Positions 37,309 through 49,411 are shown, numbered from the stretch's first letter. The stretch is DNA of 64,000 bases from Linnemannia elongata (GCA_036320915.1 JAXBDG010000001.1:3556001-3620000); one strand, 5' to 3'. Translations and numbers: made by a program. The notes: generated from the letters alone by a model not told the origin.

Positions 37309-40300
37309 CTACAAGTCAAAGTGGGTTACAACACAACTGAAGTATGTCAATGTAATGTATTCTGGACGCGCCTTGACCAGCCTGCGCATCACCCCAATAT
37401 CACCACTGCCTTCAAGTTCACGCTCAACATCCTTTCCAAACCCCTCAGTCTCCATCGCTGTCAATTCCATATGCAGACGGTCGTCCGGTCCTGTGGCGCG
37501 ATATTCCAGATCCAAACGCCATCCTTCACCACGGTAGCCACCAGCACTACGGATCACATAGTGAAAGCGATCCTTCGAGGGCACATCGACGTCCATGGAC
37601 CACGAGACCACCTCCGCATCAAAGCTGGTAACGGTCCAGATGTAGTTTGGATGTGTGCAAAGGATGCTCAGCTTTCGTAGGCCCGTCATAGGATCGTATG
37701 AAACATTTTCAGCAATCAGCCTGGGCGCGTCTTGGATCAGACTTGTCAGAGGCTCCGAAGATTGTGCGAGAGTCGCGTTGGAGGTGTGGCGGCGGATATA
37801 TGGTGTTGTATCGAGAACATACGAGTCCAGGAATTGGCTGAATGGATAAATTGAGTTCCAGTCGCCAGGGTTGTCAAGTCCGCTCCTGAATGTCGCCTTG
37901 ATCTGGTACATGGCTTCCAGCTCCGTGACATAATCGTAGAAGGGGCCGGGGTCAGCGTGGGCGACATACAGCAGCGATTCACCAGATGTCGTGTTGCGGA
38001 GGTGTTGAATAAACACGCGTTTCGGATGCATGATGTCGTAAGGCGAAAGGACCGATAGCCCCACGAGGACGACCGCCACTTGTGCCAGTAGGAGGCAGAG
38101 AATAGTCTTCTTGAGAACCATGGAACCGAATCGATGAGAGAAAGCCAAGAGAGGAGGGCTGACGAAAAAGACGCTGAATCCGGTAACGACTGCCATGACA
38201 TTGTCCACAGGTGCGGTGACTCCAATGCGTCCCGTCAAAGGTACAATGAGGTCAAACAGGCTGAACCCTAAGTAGATCCCGTAGAGTGTTTGAACTCCCG
38301 ACGCCACGAAATAGGTCAGGTAGTCGACTGTCGATATGTTGCTCCCGTGAGTTTGGGCGATCCTTCTGTGGTTGAAAATGAGAGCCACACTGCTGACCAA
38401 GGAGTAAAGGGCGATAAAGTAGCTGCTGGCAATCCTGGCCATCGAGGCAGCTGCCATCAGAATTGTGTAGAGCACGGTGATGCCTGATAGTGTCCTGAGC
38501 TCGTTTTCGCCGTTAGAGATCGTCTTGTCGTGTAACAGCCACTGTACCGTTAGCATGGCTGCGGCACCTAGAGGCCCGAAAACCACAAGGGGGAGCCACT
38601 CGTGTGAAAACCAAATCATGGGTCGTCCAATAGCGCGGAGGAAAAGTGCTGTGAGATTGGGTGCCAATAGCGCAGCAACCAACGACAGTGGAACAGAGAA
38701 AACTGACCGCATTGTAGGTCGACACGCCCCGATGGCGACTGCAAAGACAGCCAAGGCTCCGATTGCAATGTGTGACCAGATCGCAGCGCCAAGAGAATAG
38801 GAGACAAAAAACAGCCCAAGGACATCAAAAAAGACAACGCTGGATGTCTCCTCCAGCTGGGTTACATCGACATTGTCTCCAACATAAATAGCGAGGGCTA
38901 GAGTGTTTTCGCCGAGATGCTGGGGAAGACCTTGCTCCATGTTGCGGTCCAGGTCAAGATGTGTATGATACAAATAACTGTTCTTGTAAACCGCCAGGTC
39001 GAGTCCTGTTAGGTTCTCCTGTACAAAGATCCTATAGTCTGTGTCCGACAGGAGTACCCCAGTGGCGAAGAGGTCGTTGGCGAGAACAGTTGCATGGGGA
39101 TATGGCACTCGACTGTACGCCTCGATCATGGGGCGGGAGTTGGCCTGGAATAGAATCTCGGGTCCAGTTGTCCCACAGCCTTCTAGGTTGATAACAGCTT
39201 TGACATATTCCCTGAGGGGGTGGTTGTTGATAAAGGAATGCGATGCATCCTGCAGTGACTCTTCGCCGCCGTTGAACACTATTAGATAAGGAATAGAGAC
39301 GATAAAGCCTTGGTGGTGAGTGCTTGCATATTTGCTCCATCGTGGTCACAAATAAAAACGTCGCGATTTAGGGTTGCCTGAAAGGGTTATTACGAAAGAT
39401 GAGGCTGTTCTTCTTGAGGGCAGACCGTTGGCTGAGAATCCGGATGAGCTCCACCATGACTCCGATCGGAAGTGCGTCGTCCACAGCACCTGGGCTCCCT
39501 AGGGTGGTGTCGTAATGGGCGTTCAGCAAGATTGCATTTTCGTCGCACTGGGGACCACAGGAGAGCCGCACGATAATGTTGGTCATGTTGGTGTACATCT
39601 TCATCACCACTAGTGACGAGAAGATACGGAAAAAGAAAAGGTCAGTTTGCGCTCGAGCCCATGGGATCTTCCCTTTTTTTCTTCTACTCCCTGCTTGTTT
39701 GCCTTCCAGGGGGTCAAAAATAGACACGTAATCCTGGGTGTGTGCGTTCGGGTGAATGATTTGTCCATTGCCCATGTTGAAGTCGTGCAATTTGTTTGGC
39801 CAATAACATGGAAACTTGTGATAAAGCACGAGAATGAGAAAACAACAGGAGTAAACATACCCTTGGACATAAAGTCGAATTGGTGCGCTCCGTCGTCCTT
39901 TTGGGTCCACACCTCGAACTTGGGAAAAGCTGCAGGAACTACAGCATTATCCTCAGAATCTGTAGTACTCAACCGTCTTGCGCCCTCCTGCTCCGCCTGC
40001 TCCTTCAAGGCTTGAATCTCACTCAAAAGGTACATCTGTGTTTCTTGGTCCTGTTCCGTACCAACAATCCTGTAGCCAATGTCCTCTGAAAGATGCTTGA
40101 CAACCCTGCGAACGTTTTCTTCCGAGAATTGCCTTTGTCCTGTCAATGGGTCGACTAACAGTGCGCCATCCGTGGACGAAACTGGGGTCGGAAGAGTATA
40201 ATGGAGCCGGAAGGCTAGAATGGCAAGCGAGATAAGGAAGCCGAGATAAAGCGCGCAGGCGCCGAAGGTTGACCGAGGGGATTGAAATGGGTCTTTGCTT

Positions 40301-40521
40301 ATCCTTGTCGTTGTCTTCGTCGTTGTCCTTGGATTCCTCCCGTTCGACTCTACGGTGAGCTGTTGATAGGGATGATGCTTGTTGTTTGTGTTTGGGTTTG
40401 CATTTGCGGGCAGAGGAGGAGGAGATAGGGTGTCAAGGTCATGCGGTGTTCTGGAAGGGGACTCGTCTCGGAGGAAGGTGGGATGGCGCTGCTTCAATGC
40501 CGCGCCGCCAAGGGATGCCAT
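37309..40521 (-). CDS. ERMP1: ERMP1-like M28 metallopeptidase, multi-pass membrane protein
   Basis: Exons (minus) 39861-40521, 39394-39609, 37309-39278; 948 residues. An N-terminal cytosolic tail with a QRHP segment and one transmembrane helix (about 93-112) is followed by a lumenal M28 peptidase domain. Zinc ligands and catalytic residues are visible: NAHYDT, GAVDD, FNGGEES (rebuilt across a junction), SDTDYRI and HTHLDLDR. After the catalytic domain VVFFDVLGLF opens a multi-helix membrane region (about nine helices, 445-700), then a lumenal C-terminal domain. This is the ERMP1 / fungal vacuolar-membrane-protease layout. It may process proteins in the ER or vacuole; location is inferred. Its start is head-to-head with the small secreted peptide gene, 339 bp apart. 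Confidence 0.9.
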
Positions 40522-40860
40522 CGATAGGGGTGGGGTGGGAAGTGAGGAGGGGAAGGGACAATGAAGAAGTAAAGAAATGGAATAAACGAAAAAGGGGCGT
40601 AATTATGCAGGGCGGGTCAAAAACCCTTAAGAGTTAACAAGTCCAGCTGGTCACTCTTGCCTCGTCTATAGATGGGTATGATAGAAAGGGATAAGGAGAG
40701 ATACAACTCCGTGCTCAAGGGGGTGAAGTGCCTCCTCTCTTTTCTTTACCTCAATAAAAAACCGAATTTCACTCCTTTCATCTTTTTTTTTCCCATTCTT
40801 TTCTGGCCCACTCTCGCAATTCACCAGCTCTCGCTACACACCACTCGCCAGCATATTCAA
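40522..40860. other. Bidirectional promoter region
   Basis: 339 bp between the ATG of the ERMP1-like gene (-) and the ATG of the secreted peptide gene (+). On the plus side an AATAAAAAA stretch near 40752 is followed by a pyrimidine-rich leader. Confidence 0.5.
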
Positions 40861-41148
40861 ATGAAGTTTTGTCCCAAAACCCTATTCGCCATTGTCATCC
40901 TTACTGGTGGCACCGGCGCTCTTCCCGTCTCAGCCATCTCAGGCAGGGAGGACCACACGCCTGGCGTTCAGGCAGAGAGCCATACTTTGCTTGCGAAACG
41001 CCAACTCGTTCCTGTGATGCATATGGCGGGCCTTTCTGCACAAGACTACGCCGCGTCGCATTCACTCTCTACCTTGAATAACGAGGGCGACCTCCCGTCA
41101 GCATTGGAGAAACGTAGCGAACATCAAAGAGTGGATATTACAGCATGA
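40861..41148 (+). CDS. Small secreted peptide precursor with Kex2-type sites
   Basis: 95 residues, single exon, not recognised as a known family. A clean signal peptide (MKFCPKTLFAIVILTGGTGA, about 1-24) is followed by a propeptide. Dibasic KR sites follow Ala (LLAKR) and Glu (ALEKR), the form preferred by fungal Kex2 protease. Cleavage would release a 36-residue peptide beginning QLVPVMHMAG (N-terminal Gln could cyclise) and a C-terminal decapeptide. There are no Cys pairs, which makes a classic effector or defensin unlikely. The in-frame extension upstream to 40672 lacks a signal sequence and is A/T-rich, so the ATG at 40861, in a good context, is chosen. A role as hormone, pheromone or host-directed peptide is speculation. 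Confidence 0.65.
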   Translation: MKFCPKTLFAIVILTGGTGALPVSAISGREDHTPGVQAESHTLLAKRQLVPVMHMAGLSAQDYAASHSLSTLNNEGDLPSALEKRSEHQRVDITA

Positions 41149-41713
41149 TGCGCTGCGCTTTTAGGAGGTCAACGAATAAATCTTCCTTAACTCACGTTTG
41201 ACCGCGAGCGTACAAATGTGCATTTGTTCTAGCTCTTCTTTTGGCAATCAGGCCAGGCGCAAGAATGATAGATATGCTGCAAGATTTAAACGCGAATACT
41301 ACAGAGATTACCAAGAGATTATCTCTCGACATATAGAGAGAAAGAAAGAAAGAGAAGAAAAGGTCGTGTGGTTTTTGGTAATGTTTTGTCGGAAAAGAAG
41401 ACAAGTCAAGGCAGGGCAAGAGCAAGAAAAGAAACTCTTGGGGGGGAACAGGGTGTGTTTATGGTGATGTACAAACATGTATGTGTGTCGTAAGCCGCGT
41501 GGCTGAAAGTTTGTGTCACCAAGCAGTCGAGTACAGTTCAGTGGAGAGACAAGGCATTGCGGTAATCTTCCCACCCTTGTTCCTTTTTTTCTTGTCCCAG
41601 CGTTGATGCTTTTTATTATTTGTTTTTTGTTTTGTTTTGTTTTATTGAATGTCCCGTTCTTACCAGCGCGAGTGTTTTCAAGAAGCGATAAAGGGAGGTA
41701 TTGCAGGCAACCC

Positions 41714-41740
41714 AAAAAAAAAAAAAAAAAAAAAAAAAAA
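41714..41740. repeat. Poly-A tract (27 nt)
   Basis: Uninterrupted run of A in the gap downstream of the secreted peptide gene. No flanking duplication or element was seen. Confidence 0.95.
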
Positions 41741-42599
41741 TGAGTAGAACTCTCAGAGGGAGGAAAAGTCAAGGTTGCAATGTTCTCTGTAGCCCTCATC
41801 GTCGTATTGACAAGGAGCCACCGTAAACAGAGCCAAGCAAAAAAAAAAAAAAAGATCTTTTTCATCTGTTGTAACGAATTGAAAAAAATAGAGTTGTACG
41901 TGTACATCTCGTTTGGTCAGGTGGTTGGTTCATGGCACGGTTCCTTGCAGATGGCATTGGGGAGGGGTGAAGAGGAGCCAGGCCAAGAGCGATGGACGGG
42001 GCACCCAAGGGCACCGAGAAGAATAAGAATAAAAAAAAAGAACAAGCGTAGGTGTGGAGAACAGAACATCTACTTTTTTCCTTTGCAATTTGTGCATTTA
42101 TGTTTGTACATCTCACTTTGCCCCCAGTGGCAAACAGGTGTATGTCTGGTCACCCAACTTTGTTTTTTATTTTTTTTATTTTCTCTTCTTTCGTTCTTAT
42201 TTTCGTTGGGGCAAGGCAAGGCCAGGATGCGGTACAACACCAAAAACCAAGAACTAAAACAAATCAAGAAAAAATATGGCCAAAGGGACAACAGGCTTGG
42301 TTTGTTTGTGGAACGCAGGACGAAGGAAAGAAGGAAGGAAGGAAGCAGGATGCAGGAAAGAAGCAGTGCAAAAGGAATGCATATTGCACCCTTCCCTTCT
42401 TCCCCTTCCCTTTCCCTGTCCCTCTCTCTCTCCCATTCCCATTTCCCTTCCCTCCCTTCCCGAATGGATATATACCTAAATTGTGTTCAACTCAGCATCA
42501 TATCATCGTCTGCATCATAATCATCATCATCATCATCCTCATCAGGCCATCCTCCTCGCCAGAGGAAAGAGGATAAAATAAAGACATGCACTACCATGG

Positions 42600-42970
42600 C
42601 TTTTTTCTCTCTCTTCTTCTTTCTTTCTTTCCCTTCTTTCTTTCTTTCTTTCTTTCTTTCTTCTCTCCCTTCCCTTTCCCCTCTATTCCTTCTTCCCTCA
42701 ATCTCTTCTCTTCTCTTCTTCAATCCCTCCCTCTCTTCTCTTCCCCACTTCTTCTCTATTCCCTTCCCTCCCTTTCTTTTTTTTTTTTTTTTTTTTTTTT
42801 TTTCTTCTTTCTTTAGATCTCCTACCTTTTGTTCCTTCTTTTACTCTGCTACTCTCCCTCCTCGCCCTCCTTCTCTCTAGCCGACTTCCCCTTGAACTCA
42901 TCTTTCCCCTGGGTCTCTCTCTCTCTATCTCTCTTTCCTTCTCTTTCTCCCTCTCTCTCCCTCTCTCTCC
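42600..42970 (+). repeat. Long polypyrimidine tract with T27 run
   Basis: Nearly pure C/T on the plus strand, including TTCTTTC tandem units near 42615-42665, a T27 run (42777-42803) and CTCTCTCCC repeats near 42920-42975. It ends about 340 bp before the ATG at 43309. Confidence 0.85.
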
Positions 42971-43308
42971 CTCTCTCCTCGATCGTTGTTTTATCCCCAC
43001 TTTCACTCTCTCCCTCCGCGACAACTATAACAGACAACAACACCAACAAAAAAAAAAAAAAAACAAACGCTCTTTCTCCACACTCAACAGAAGCAGCTGT
43101 TCCTGAACCCTTTTTCTCTGTCCTGTTCTTATTGGACAAGAAAGGCAAAAAAAACCACCACACCCCAACCCCGACTTTACTGTGCAACCTTTTTTTCTTA
43201 TTTCCTTCCTTGTACATTTCATTCCGTCCCCACATCTCTCATCTCACTAAACTCCCTCTCGATCCAAACCAGCACCAACAACTACAGCAACAAAAAAAAA
43301 GAAAGACA

Positions 43309-45058
43309 ATGAGCTCCTCCAACTCTAACCGAAGCTATGGCTCATCCACCAGGAGCAGCAGTGTCAGCGGGATCAGTAACATCAGCAGTAACAACCACGA
43401 TGCCATCACAGGTACCAAACGATTCCCATTTTTTTTTCTTTTTTTGTTGGTGCAACCATGACGAGGGGGAAGCAGTTGGTGAGCAATTCACGACTCCTTC
43501 CCTCCCTCCCTCCCTCTCTCCCTCCTCCCCCAAAAAATACCCCTCTCCACACTCTTCTTTCTTCCGATGGAAAAGAAACAAGGCGAGCCTGTACTAGGCC
43601 CTTTTGGAAGAGATCTGCCTTCTCAATCTAACGCTTTGTCCTCTCCGGTGTACATTTAATGGGGTGTAGATAGAAACATGGAGTTCATTTGGTGGCTCGC
43701 CAATCGTCTCACAAGCTACGACGAGGAGATGCACAAGGAGATCCTAGAGGACTTTTTTACCGATGATGCCAAGTATGTAAGCCTGGTTGTTGTTGTTGTT
43801 GTTGTTGTTTGCTTTTGTTGCATTTATTTTTGGTTCTTGAATTGTTTTCGTTCTTTTATTTTTTTTTAATTCTTTGCTGCCCATGATCGGGGTCCGGTGT
43901 TTATGCAATCATCCATGCAGGTGGTGGTGTTCTTCAGGTCAAGGAGGGACTGAGACAGAGAACAGCTGTTTGACAATGCAATGCACCAACATGTCGTGAT
44001 CTGTGACAGGGACTCGACCTCTCCAAAGAACTGCACAAATATACATTACACCACATCACTGGACCTTGAACCACAGCATAAAATACCAATCGACGGTCAA
44101 TTGACCCTCTGTATTGGTATTGGTATTGCTGCTACCATGGCCATTGACATTGATATTGACATTGACATTGACATTGACATGTTATAGATATGTACATCCA
44201 GCATTGACCGTCGAAGGTCGCTACAACATCCGCAAAGTCTTTCGAGTATGGACATCGCTCAACAAGGACGAACCAGAGGTCACTAATATTGTCTTTGAGT
44301 AAGTACCACCTTGCTCTGTTACTTTTTCATTGCGTTGTTACCCATACAAACCAAGCAAGGTAGTGAGAAACGCGTGTACTGACTAATAGGGAAAAAAATG
44401 TTGGTTTGACTATTAGCGGACACACGGCCATCATCTCCCTTGTCCAGAATCTTCGCCCTCGCGTCTTTCCGATGCTTCACCTTCAAGTTCCTGCCACGAC
44501 AACTCTGCTGTTCAAGGACACGCCCGAAGGCCCCATGATCTACAGCCACCAGGATTCTTGGTCCCTCGAGGGAATTGTACAGAGCATGCCACTCCTCGGA
44601 TGGTGGTACGATCACATTGCACGGTATGTGTTGTCAACTTCACTCTAAGCTTTCTTCATTGTGCACCGAAGCTTATGAAAAAAGAACCCTCTCGCTAATA
44701 CTATCGTTCTTTGCTGTGCATGCTGCTGTTATAACCCCTCCTTAGTAATGTATTGGGTGCTGTATTGACAAGCGCTGGAGGATTTTTGCATACGGCCAAC
44801 CAGACGACTGGTTACCTTCAATTCCGTGCGGAGGAGGTGCAGAAGATGTCGACGGAAATCATTGAAAAGTCGAGCGCCGATATCCAGCAGCGATCGAGGG
44901 AGATGACGGCCAAGGCGCAGTTGATGGTTGATCAGGCCAAGGATAGTGTGGAGAAGAGGGTGGCGAGTGCGCGGGAGGAGGTGGAGAGGATGCGGGCGAT
45001 GATGAGCCAGGGAGGGGCAAAAGCCATTACGGCCACCCAGCCTCAAGCCTCGAGCTGA
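43309..45058 (+). CDS. SigF-like NTF2-fold domain protein
   Basis: Exons 43309-43411, 43670-43772, 44188-44298, 44417-44623, 44746-45058; 278 residues. A Ser-rich N-terminus precedes a domain with MEFIWWLANRLTSYDEEMHK, YVHPALTVEGRYNIRKVFRVW and IYSHQDSWSLEGIVQSMP. That pattern matches the fungal SigF-like NTF2-fold family of unknown function, often found in membrane-associated proteins. One hydrophobic segment (NVLGAVLTSAGGFLHTA) is followed by an amphipathic helical tail (about 215-265, charged heptads) that may form a coiled coil. In intron 2 the donor is AA|GTATGT, not the stronger-looking GTAAGC six bases later, because only that choice keeps YVHPAL in frame. Confidence 0.8.
44142..44180 (+). 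repeat. ATTGAC hexamer repeat in an intron
   Basis: About six tandem ATTGAC/ATTGAT units just before the acceptor of intron 2 of the SigF-like gene; the final units form part of its 3' splice region. Confidence 0.85.
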
Positions 45059-45588
45059 ATGATGATGGCGGTGGTCCTTTTTTTTTTTTTTTTTTTTTTT
45101 TTGCCTACAGCTATGTTAATCAGGAGAACACTTTTTTGATGATTTGCAACGATACCGCGGGCCAGTCGCCCGACCTACACACACACACACATGTACATAA
45201 GAACTTAAATAAGTAAAGAAAAGTGAACGAACTGCTATACACCCTTCTTCTTGTTACGTACTGTACCGTGCATCCTTGAGGGTCGATCTAAGAGGAGGAT
45301 GAGGCAGTCAGACTCACGATTTAAAGAAACTCTAATTCCCACGGAAAAGCAGTCTTCAGATCTGAATCATTTCTGGTCAGGTATCCCTCTTGCCACTCAT
45401 AAAAAGGCGTACGAGGAGACTCATCTGGCCCCTTCATCTATCTTCTTCCTACTCTCTTTCGTTTCTTACTCTTCTCTTTCTCTTCTTCTTGTCTTTACTC
45501 TCTCTCACTCTCTTACAATCATACAGACACTCACCACTCTCCATACCATTCCATAACATACCCCCCCTTCACTCACATTAAAGAAGAC
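45059..45588. other. Intergenic region, ARG4 promoter
   Basis: Contains a T26 run (45077-45102), a CA-repeat near 45178-45192, a TATA-like CATAAAAAGG (45398-45407) and a long C/T leader to the ATG at 45589. I looked for a Gcn4-type site (TGASTCA) and saw only GACTCA half-sites. Confidence 0.6.
45398..45407 (+). promoter_or_regulatory. TATA-like box of ARG4
   Basis: CATAAAAAGG about 180 bp before the ATG, followed by a polypyrimidine leader, in the same arrangement as at 9623 and 26182. Confidence 0.5.
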
Positions 45589-47153
45589 ATGTCATCCACA
45601 ACAGCTGCACAGACTCCCGCCGTCCGCAAACTCTGGGGCGGCCGCTTCACCGGAAAGAACGATCCCCTGATGGAAAAGTTCAACGCCTCGATCTCCTTCG
45701 ACTCGCGTTTCTACAAGGCCGACATCATCGGTTCCCAAGCCTATGCCAAGGCCCTCGCCCTCAAAAAGATCATCACTGAAGACGAAGCTTCAAAGCTCCA
45801 TGAAGGACTCGATAAGGTCCTGGCCGAGTGGGAATCCAACAGCTTTGTTATCCAGGATGGAGATGAAGATATCCATACCGCTAACGAACGCCGTCTGGGA
45901 GAGATCATTGGGACGTCCATCTCTGGAAAACTCCACACGGGACGTTCTCGTAACGATCAGGTCGCAACGGATTTCCGAATCTGGGTCCGTGACGAAGGGC
46001 GCAAGCTGGTGGTTGTCCTCAAGGAACTCATTGCTGCTGCTGTCTTCCGTGCCGAGAACGAGATCGATGTCATCATGCCCGGATATACTCACTTGCAGCG
46101 CGCCCAGCCCATCCGGTGGTCCCATCTGATTTTGGCCCATGCCTGGTCCTGGCACGCCGATTGCCAGCGTCTGGAGCAGCTCCTCGACCGCCTGAACCAG
46201 CTTCCCCTCGGATCCGGTGCCCTTGCCGGCAACCCCTTCCAGATCGACCGAGACTTTCTTGCAAAGGAGTTGGGCTTTGACCGAGTGATGCCCAATTCTC
46301 TTTATGGAGTCAGTGACCGTGACTTTGTGGCCGAGTTCTTGTTCTGGGCCTCGTTGACGATGGTCCACATCAGTCGATTCTCAGAAGACCTGATCATCTA
46401 CAGCACAGGCGAGTTTGGATTTGTCCAGCTTGCCGATGCATACAGGTACGATTTTTTTTTTGTTGTTTTTTGGGCTTCACTTATGCACACAAGTTTATCT
46501 CACACTTGTTCTTGCTTTATATCCCAAAAACTGAAAAGATGAGCCATAATCTTAACCTCCCACATGTCGTTGTTACTCTTTTTTTTTTCTTTCTCATTAT
46601 CAGCACCGGAAGCAGTTTGATGCCTCAGAAAAAGAACCCCGACAGCTTGGAATTGCTCCGTGGCAAGTCCGGTCGCGTCTTTGGTGGTATGTCCGGGTTC
46701 ATGATGGCCTACAAGGGTACTCCAAGCACCTACAACAAAGACCTCCAGGAAGACAAAGAACCCGTCTTTGACGCCTACGACACCCTCATGGGCTCCCTCC
46801 AGATCACCACGGGCGTCCTTTCGACTCTCACCATCCGCCCAGAACGGATGTTGGCCAGTATGAGCATTGACATGCTCGCCACCGATCTGGCAGAGTACCT
46901 GGTCAGGAAGGGAGTCCCCTTCCGTGAGACCCATCATATCTCGGGTGAGGCTGTCCGTCTGGCCGAGGAACGCAAGTGCACAATGGCCGATTTGTCCTTG
47001 GCTGATTTCAAGTCTCTCCATCCTTCGTTTGAGGAAGATGTCACAAAAGTCTGGAACTTTGAGCAGAGTATTGAGAACCGTTGCACGCCTGGAGGAACAA
47101 GTCGTGCTACTGTTCTGGCACAGATCGAGTCCTTGAAGGCATTCCTGCAGTAA
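45589..47153 (+). CDS. ARG4: Argininosuccinate lyase
   Basis: Exons 45589-46445 and 46604-47153; 468 residues, the usual length. It splits argininosuccinate to arginine and fumarate, the last step of arginine synthesis, in the cytosol. Conserved blocks are [44 protein letters not shown] and the fumarase/ASL signature [11 protein letters not shown], which lies right after the intron. The catalytic Ser of that loop is present. The C-terminal [12 protein letters not shown] block is typical. It is convergent with VMA6, 253 bp between stops. Confidence 0.97.
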
Positions 47154-47406
47154 AAAAAAAAATAATACATTTTCTTTGAAAACGAATATAAAAAAAACAA
47201 ATGTACAATGCATTTCGTTGCCATTTTTTTTATATATATACTTTTAAAAACTCGTGGGTTGGTTGGGGGGAAGGGTACTAATCTGAGAAAATGTCGGGGG
47301 GAGAGGAGAGGAGAGGGGAGGAGAGTCTACAACGGTGGCAGAGAGGCGAAGGGAGGGGAGAAGTAACGAATATAAGAAGGGCAACTGCCATTTTTCCAGC
47401 TGTTTT

Positions 47407-48980
47407 TTAAAAGATGGGGATGTAGTTGTTGATTCTCTCTTTCTGACCCTGACTGATGCACTCTGAAATCCAAACAATATTGCGGATCTCTTGCTCCTTG
47501 AGCTTCAGGAACGAATAGAACAAAGCGTAATGGAACTGCTGCTGGAACGACTTCTTGTTCAGGTGGACCTCATAATCAAAGAAGCGGTCCTCCAGCGTCT
47601 TTGACGAACCTGTTCCAGTGCCGTCAAAGAACTGGCGGTATTCCTAACAATCCAAAAAAAAAAAATACAACATCAATAAAAAGTGTGGGAGGTGAGCTCA
47701 TGGTCATGCTTCTCAAAGGCAAGGAGTAGGAAGAGAGGACAAGATCGTTGTAAACAGCTAACTATTGCCGTTTCTCTTTTTACTTACAAGAAAAACGTCG
47801 CAGGCGCCCTTGACTTGGTCCACATCGTCCGACTTTGCAAGTTTGAGGTTTCCTTCAGGGTACAATCTTCCAATGTTGGGGAATAGCTTTGCACGGTCGT
47901 CCTTGGTCAATTCCGTTCCGAACGAATTGATAGTAATGTTCAACGATCTGCGGTCAGCCTCGAACTAGAGCGAATAAATGATTGATCAACAATAACGTGT
48001 TAGTCAAGTTTGACCTTACTTCCAAGACCGAGTTGTCATGGTACGCAGTATCCTGTCATCCAACATGTTGATGTTCAATTGCCCGGTAATATTTTTATGT
48101 TTACCTGGAGCAACTCGCCCATGATTTCAGCAGTGGGACCACCAAAGGACTGGCTAAAGTGGTAAAAGTCCTCGAGATAGGCCTTGTAGAGCGTGTTCCT
48201 GATGATCTCGATGTTCATCTCATCCAGGTCTTCAGCAGAGAGACAGTCGCTAAAGTAAGGCGCAAGGGGGGTCTCGACCAGGACCGAGTTGTAGAGCTCT
48301 GCAACGTTAGTCGCCACACAGAGGGCAGGCATACTCTCAAAGACGCCCAGAGGGTGACACCTCTCCAACAACTCGTGCGTGTCGCGTTCGTGAAGTGTTC
48401 CTGTGATCAACAAGATGACATTGTCGATCATGTACGCATATCTAATCACATTACATTCACAGGCACACACAGAGGAGAGAGAGAGAAAGGGCGTGTTAGT
48501 CCAGTCTATTCACTTTTTTAGTGACGAACGACGACAATTGGACCCTCGATAGTTTTTATCCTTTGAACGCACGTCATGTAGTCAAGGAACTGCTGGAGAG
48601 GGGCGACGGCGTGGGCGCGAATGTAGTCAAACTCTTGCACCAGCTTGTCGGTGCACTTCTGAGCGAGCATCGAGGTCGACATGTGGGGTTCATTCTGAAG
48701 AAGAGTGCCATAGTCGGACGCTGCGAGCTGAAGCTTGACGTCTATTGATGACCCCAGACCCAGGACCAAAGAGAGAATTGAATGAAAAGTGCTATGGTCA
48801 GTGTGTCGTGGTGAGTGATCCTCTGTTGCATGTTATCATTATGGTAATAGCAGTATTACCTTCAAGGGTCTCGCACTGGGTGAGGTTGATGTAGGCGGTG
48901 TTGGTGAGGATGCTACTGCGGTAGCCACGGACGATGCCCTCAAGGTAGCCATCGTCGGCGTTGAAGAAGAGTCCCTCCAT
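47407..48980 (-). CDS. VMA6: V-type ATPase subunit d (Vo sector)
   Basis: Exons (minus) 48860-48980, 48573-48741, 48105-48441, 47788-47964, 47407-47643; 346 residues, matching yeast Vma6 (345). It sits on the cytosolic face of the proton-translocating Vo ring and couples it to the V1 central stalk. Family blocks are [17 protein letters not shown] at the start, [66 protein letters not shown] and the C-terminal NNYIPIF. The junction GELLQ to FEADRR gives the normal family length. A 33-nt in-frame segment bounded by splice-like sites lies inside this intron and is listed separately. Head-to-head with SEN2 across 314 bp. Confidence 0.96.
48020..48052 (-). other. Possible 33-nt cassette microexon in VMA6
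   Basis: Inside the 140-bp intron between VMA6 exons 3 and 4, an 11-codon, stop-free, phase-0 segment is preceded by a CAG acceptor and followed by a GTAAGG donor. It would encode [11 protein letters not shown] just before FEADRR. The flanking introns would be 52 and 55 nt. Family alignment favours skipping, so this may be alternative or a relic. Confidence 0.35.
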
Positions 48981-49294
48981 TGGTCTTCGTGGTTGTGGGT
49001 GGATGCAGAGGGGTGAGTTGTGTCTGGAAGAAAGGGAGGGCAGTGGGTGTGAGCGTGAACAGAGAAATTCGTCTCTGTAGGTCAGTCAAGGGGTGGAAAC
49101 CACGGCCAACTGCACGTCACAGCATCACGGTGCAGGCGTGACCTGAGGTCCTAAGGAAAGTCGACGACCAACATGTCCCTGATCTCCTTCTCAATTTGAA
49201 CCAGCGGACACGACAAGCAACAATCGACAGGCAACATCGACAAAGGACAGAGGAGCACATAAAGCAGTGGACAACAGCAACCAGCAGATAGAAA
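48981..49294. promoter_or_regulatory. Bidirectional VMA6/SEN2 promoter region
   Basis: 314 bp separate two divergent start codons, so both core promoters must lie here unless leaders are very short. No clear TATA-like element was seen on either strand. Confidence 0.5.
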
Positions 49295-49364
49295 ATGGCT
49301 AGTAAGCGCAACAATGCCGGGAAGAGGCTCCAATACAGTGTTCCCCTGCCCCTTCCTGCCCTCC

Positions 49365-49411
<47 letters not shown>

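Larger units (their letters stand above)
41149..43308. other. 2.2-kb simple-repeat-rich intergenic region
   Basis: The largest gap in the window. It holds an A27 run (41714-41740), several shorter A runs, AAGGAAGG motifs near 42325-42345, and, from about 42600 to 43000, an almost pure pyrimidine tract (TTCTTTC units and a T27 run at 42777-42803). That tract forms the promoter and leader zone of the next gene. I found no supported coding sequence or structural RNA. Confidence 0.6.

Noticed and set aside
40672..40860. N-terminal extension of the small secreted protein
   Set aside because: It would bury the signal peptide; the ATG at 40861 starts a typical signal sequence.
42596..43024. Overlapping ORFs in the CT-rich tract before the SigF-like gene
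   Set aside because: Low-complexity translation of simple repeats on both strands; promoter or leader is the simpler reading.
45059..45588. Gcn4-type general amino-acid control site upstream of ARG4
   Set aside because: Only GACTCA half-sites are present, no TGASTCA palindrome.
48020..48052. Constitutive inclusion of the 33-nt VMA6 segment
   Set aside because: Family alignment needs no insertion between GELLQ and FEADRR, so it is listed only as a possible alternative exon.
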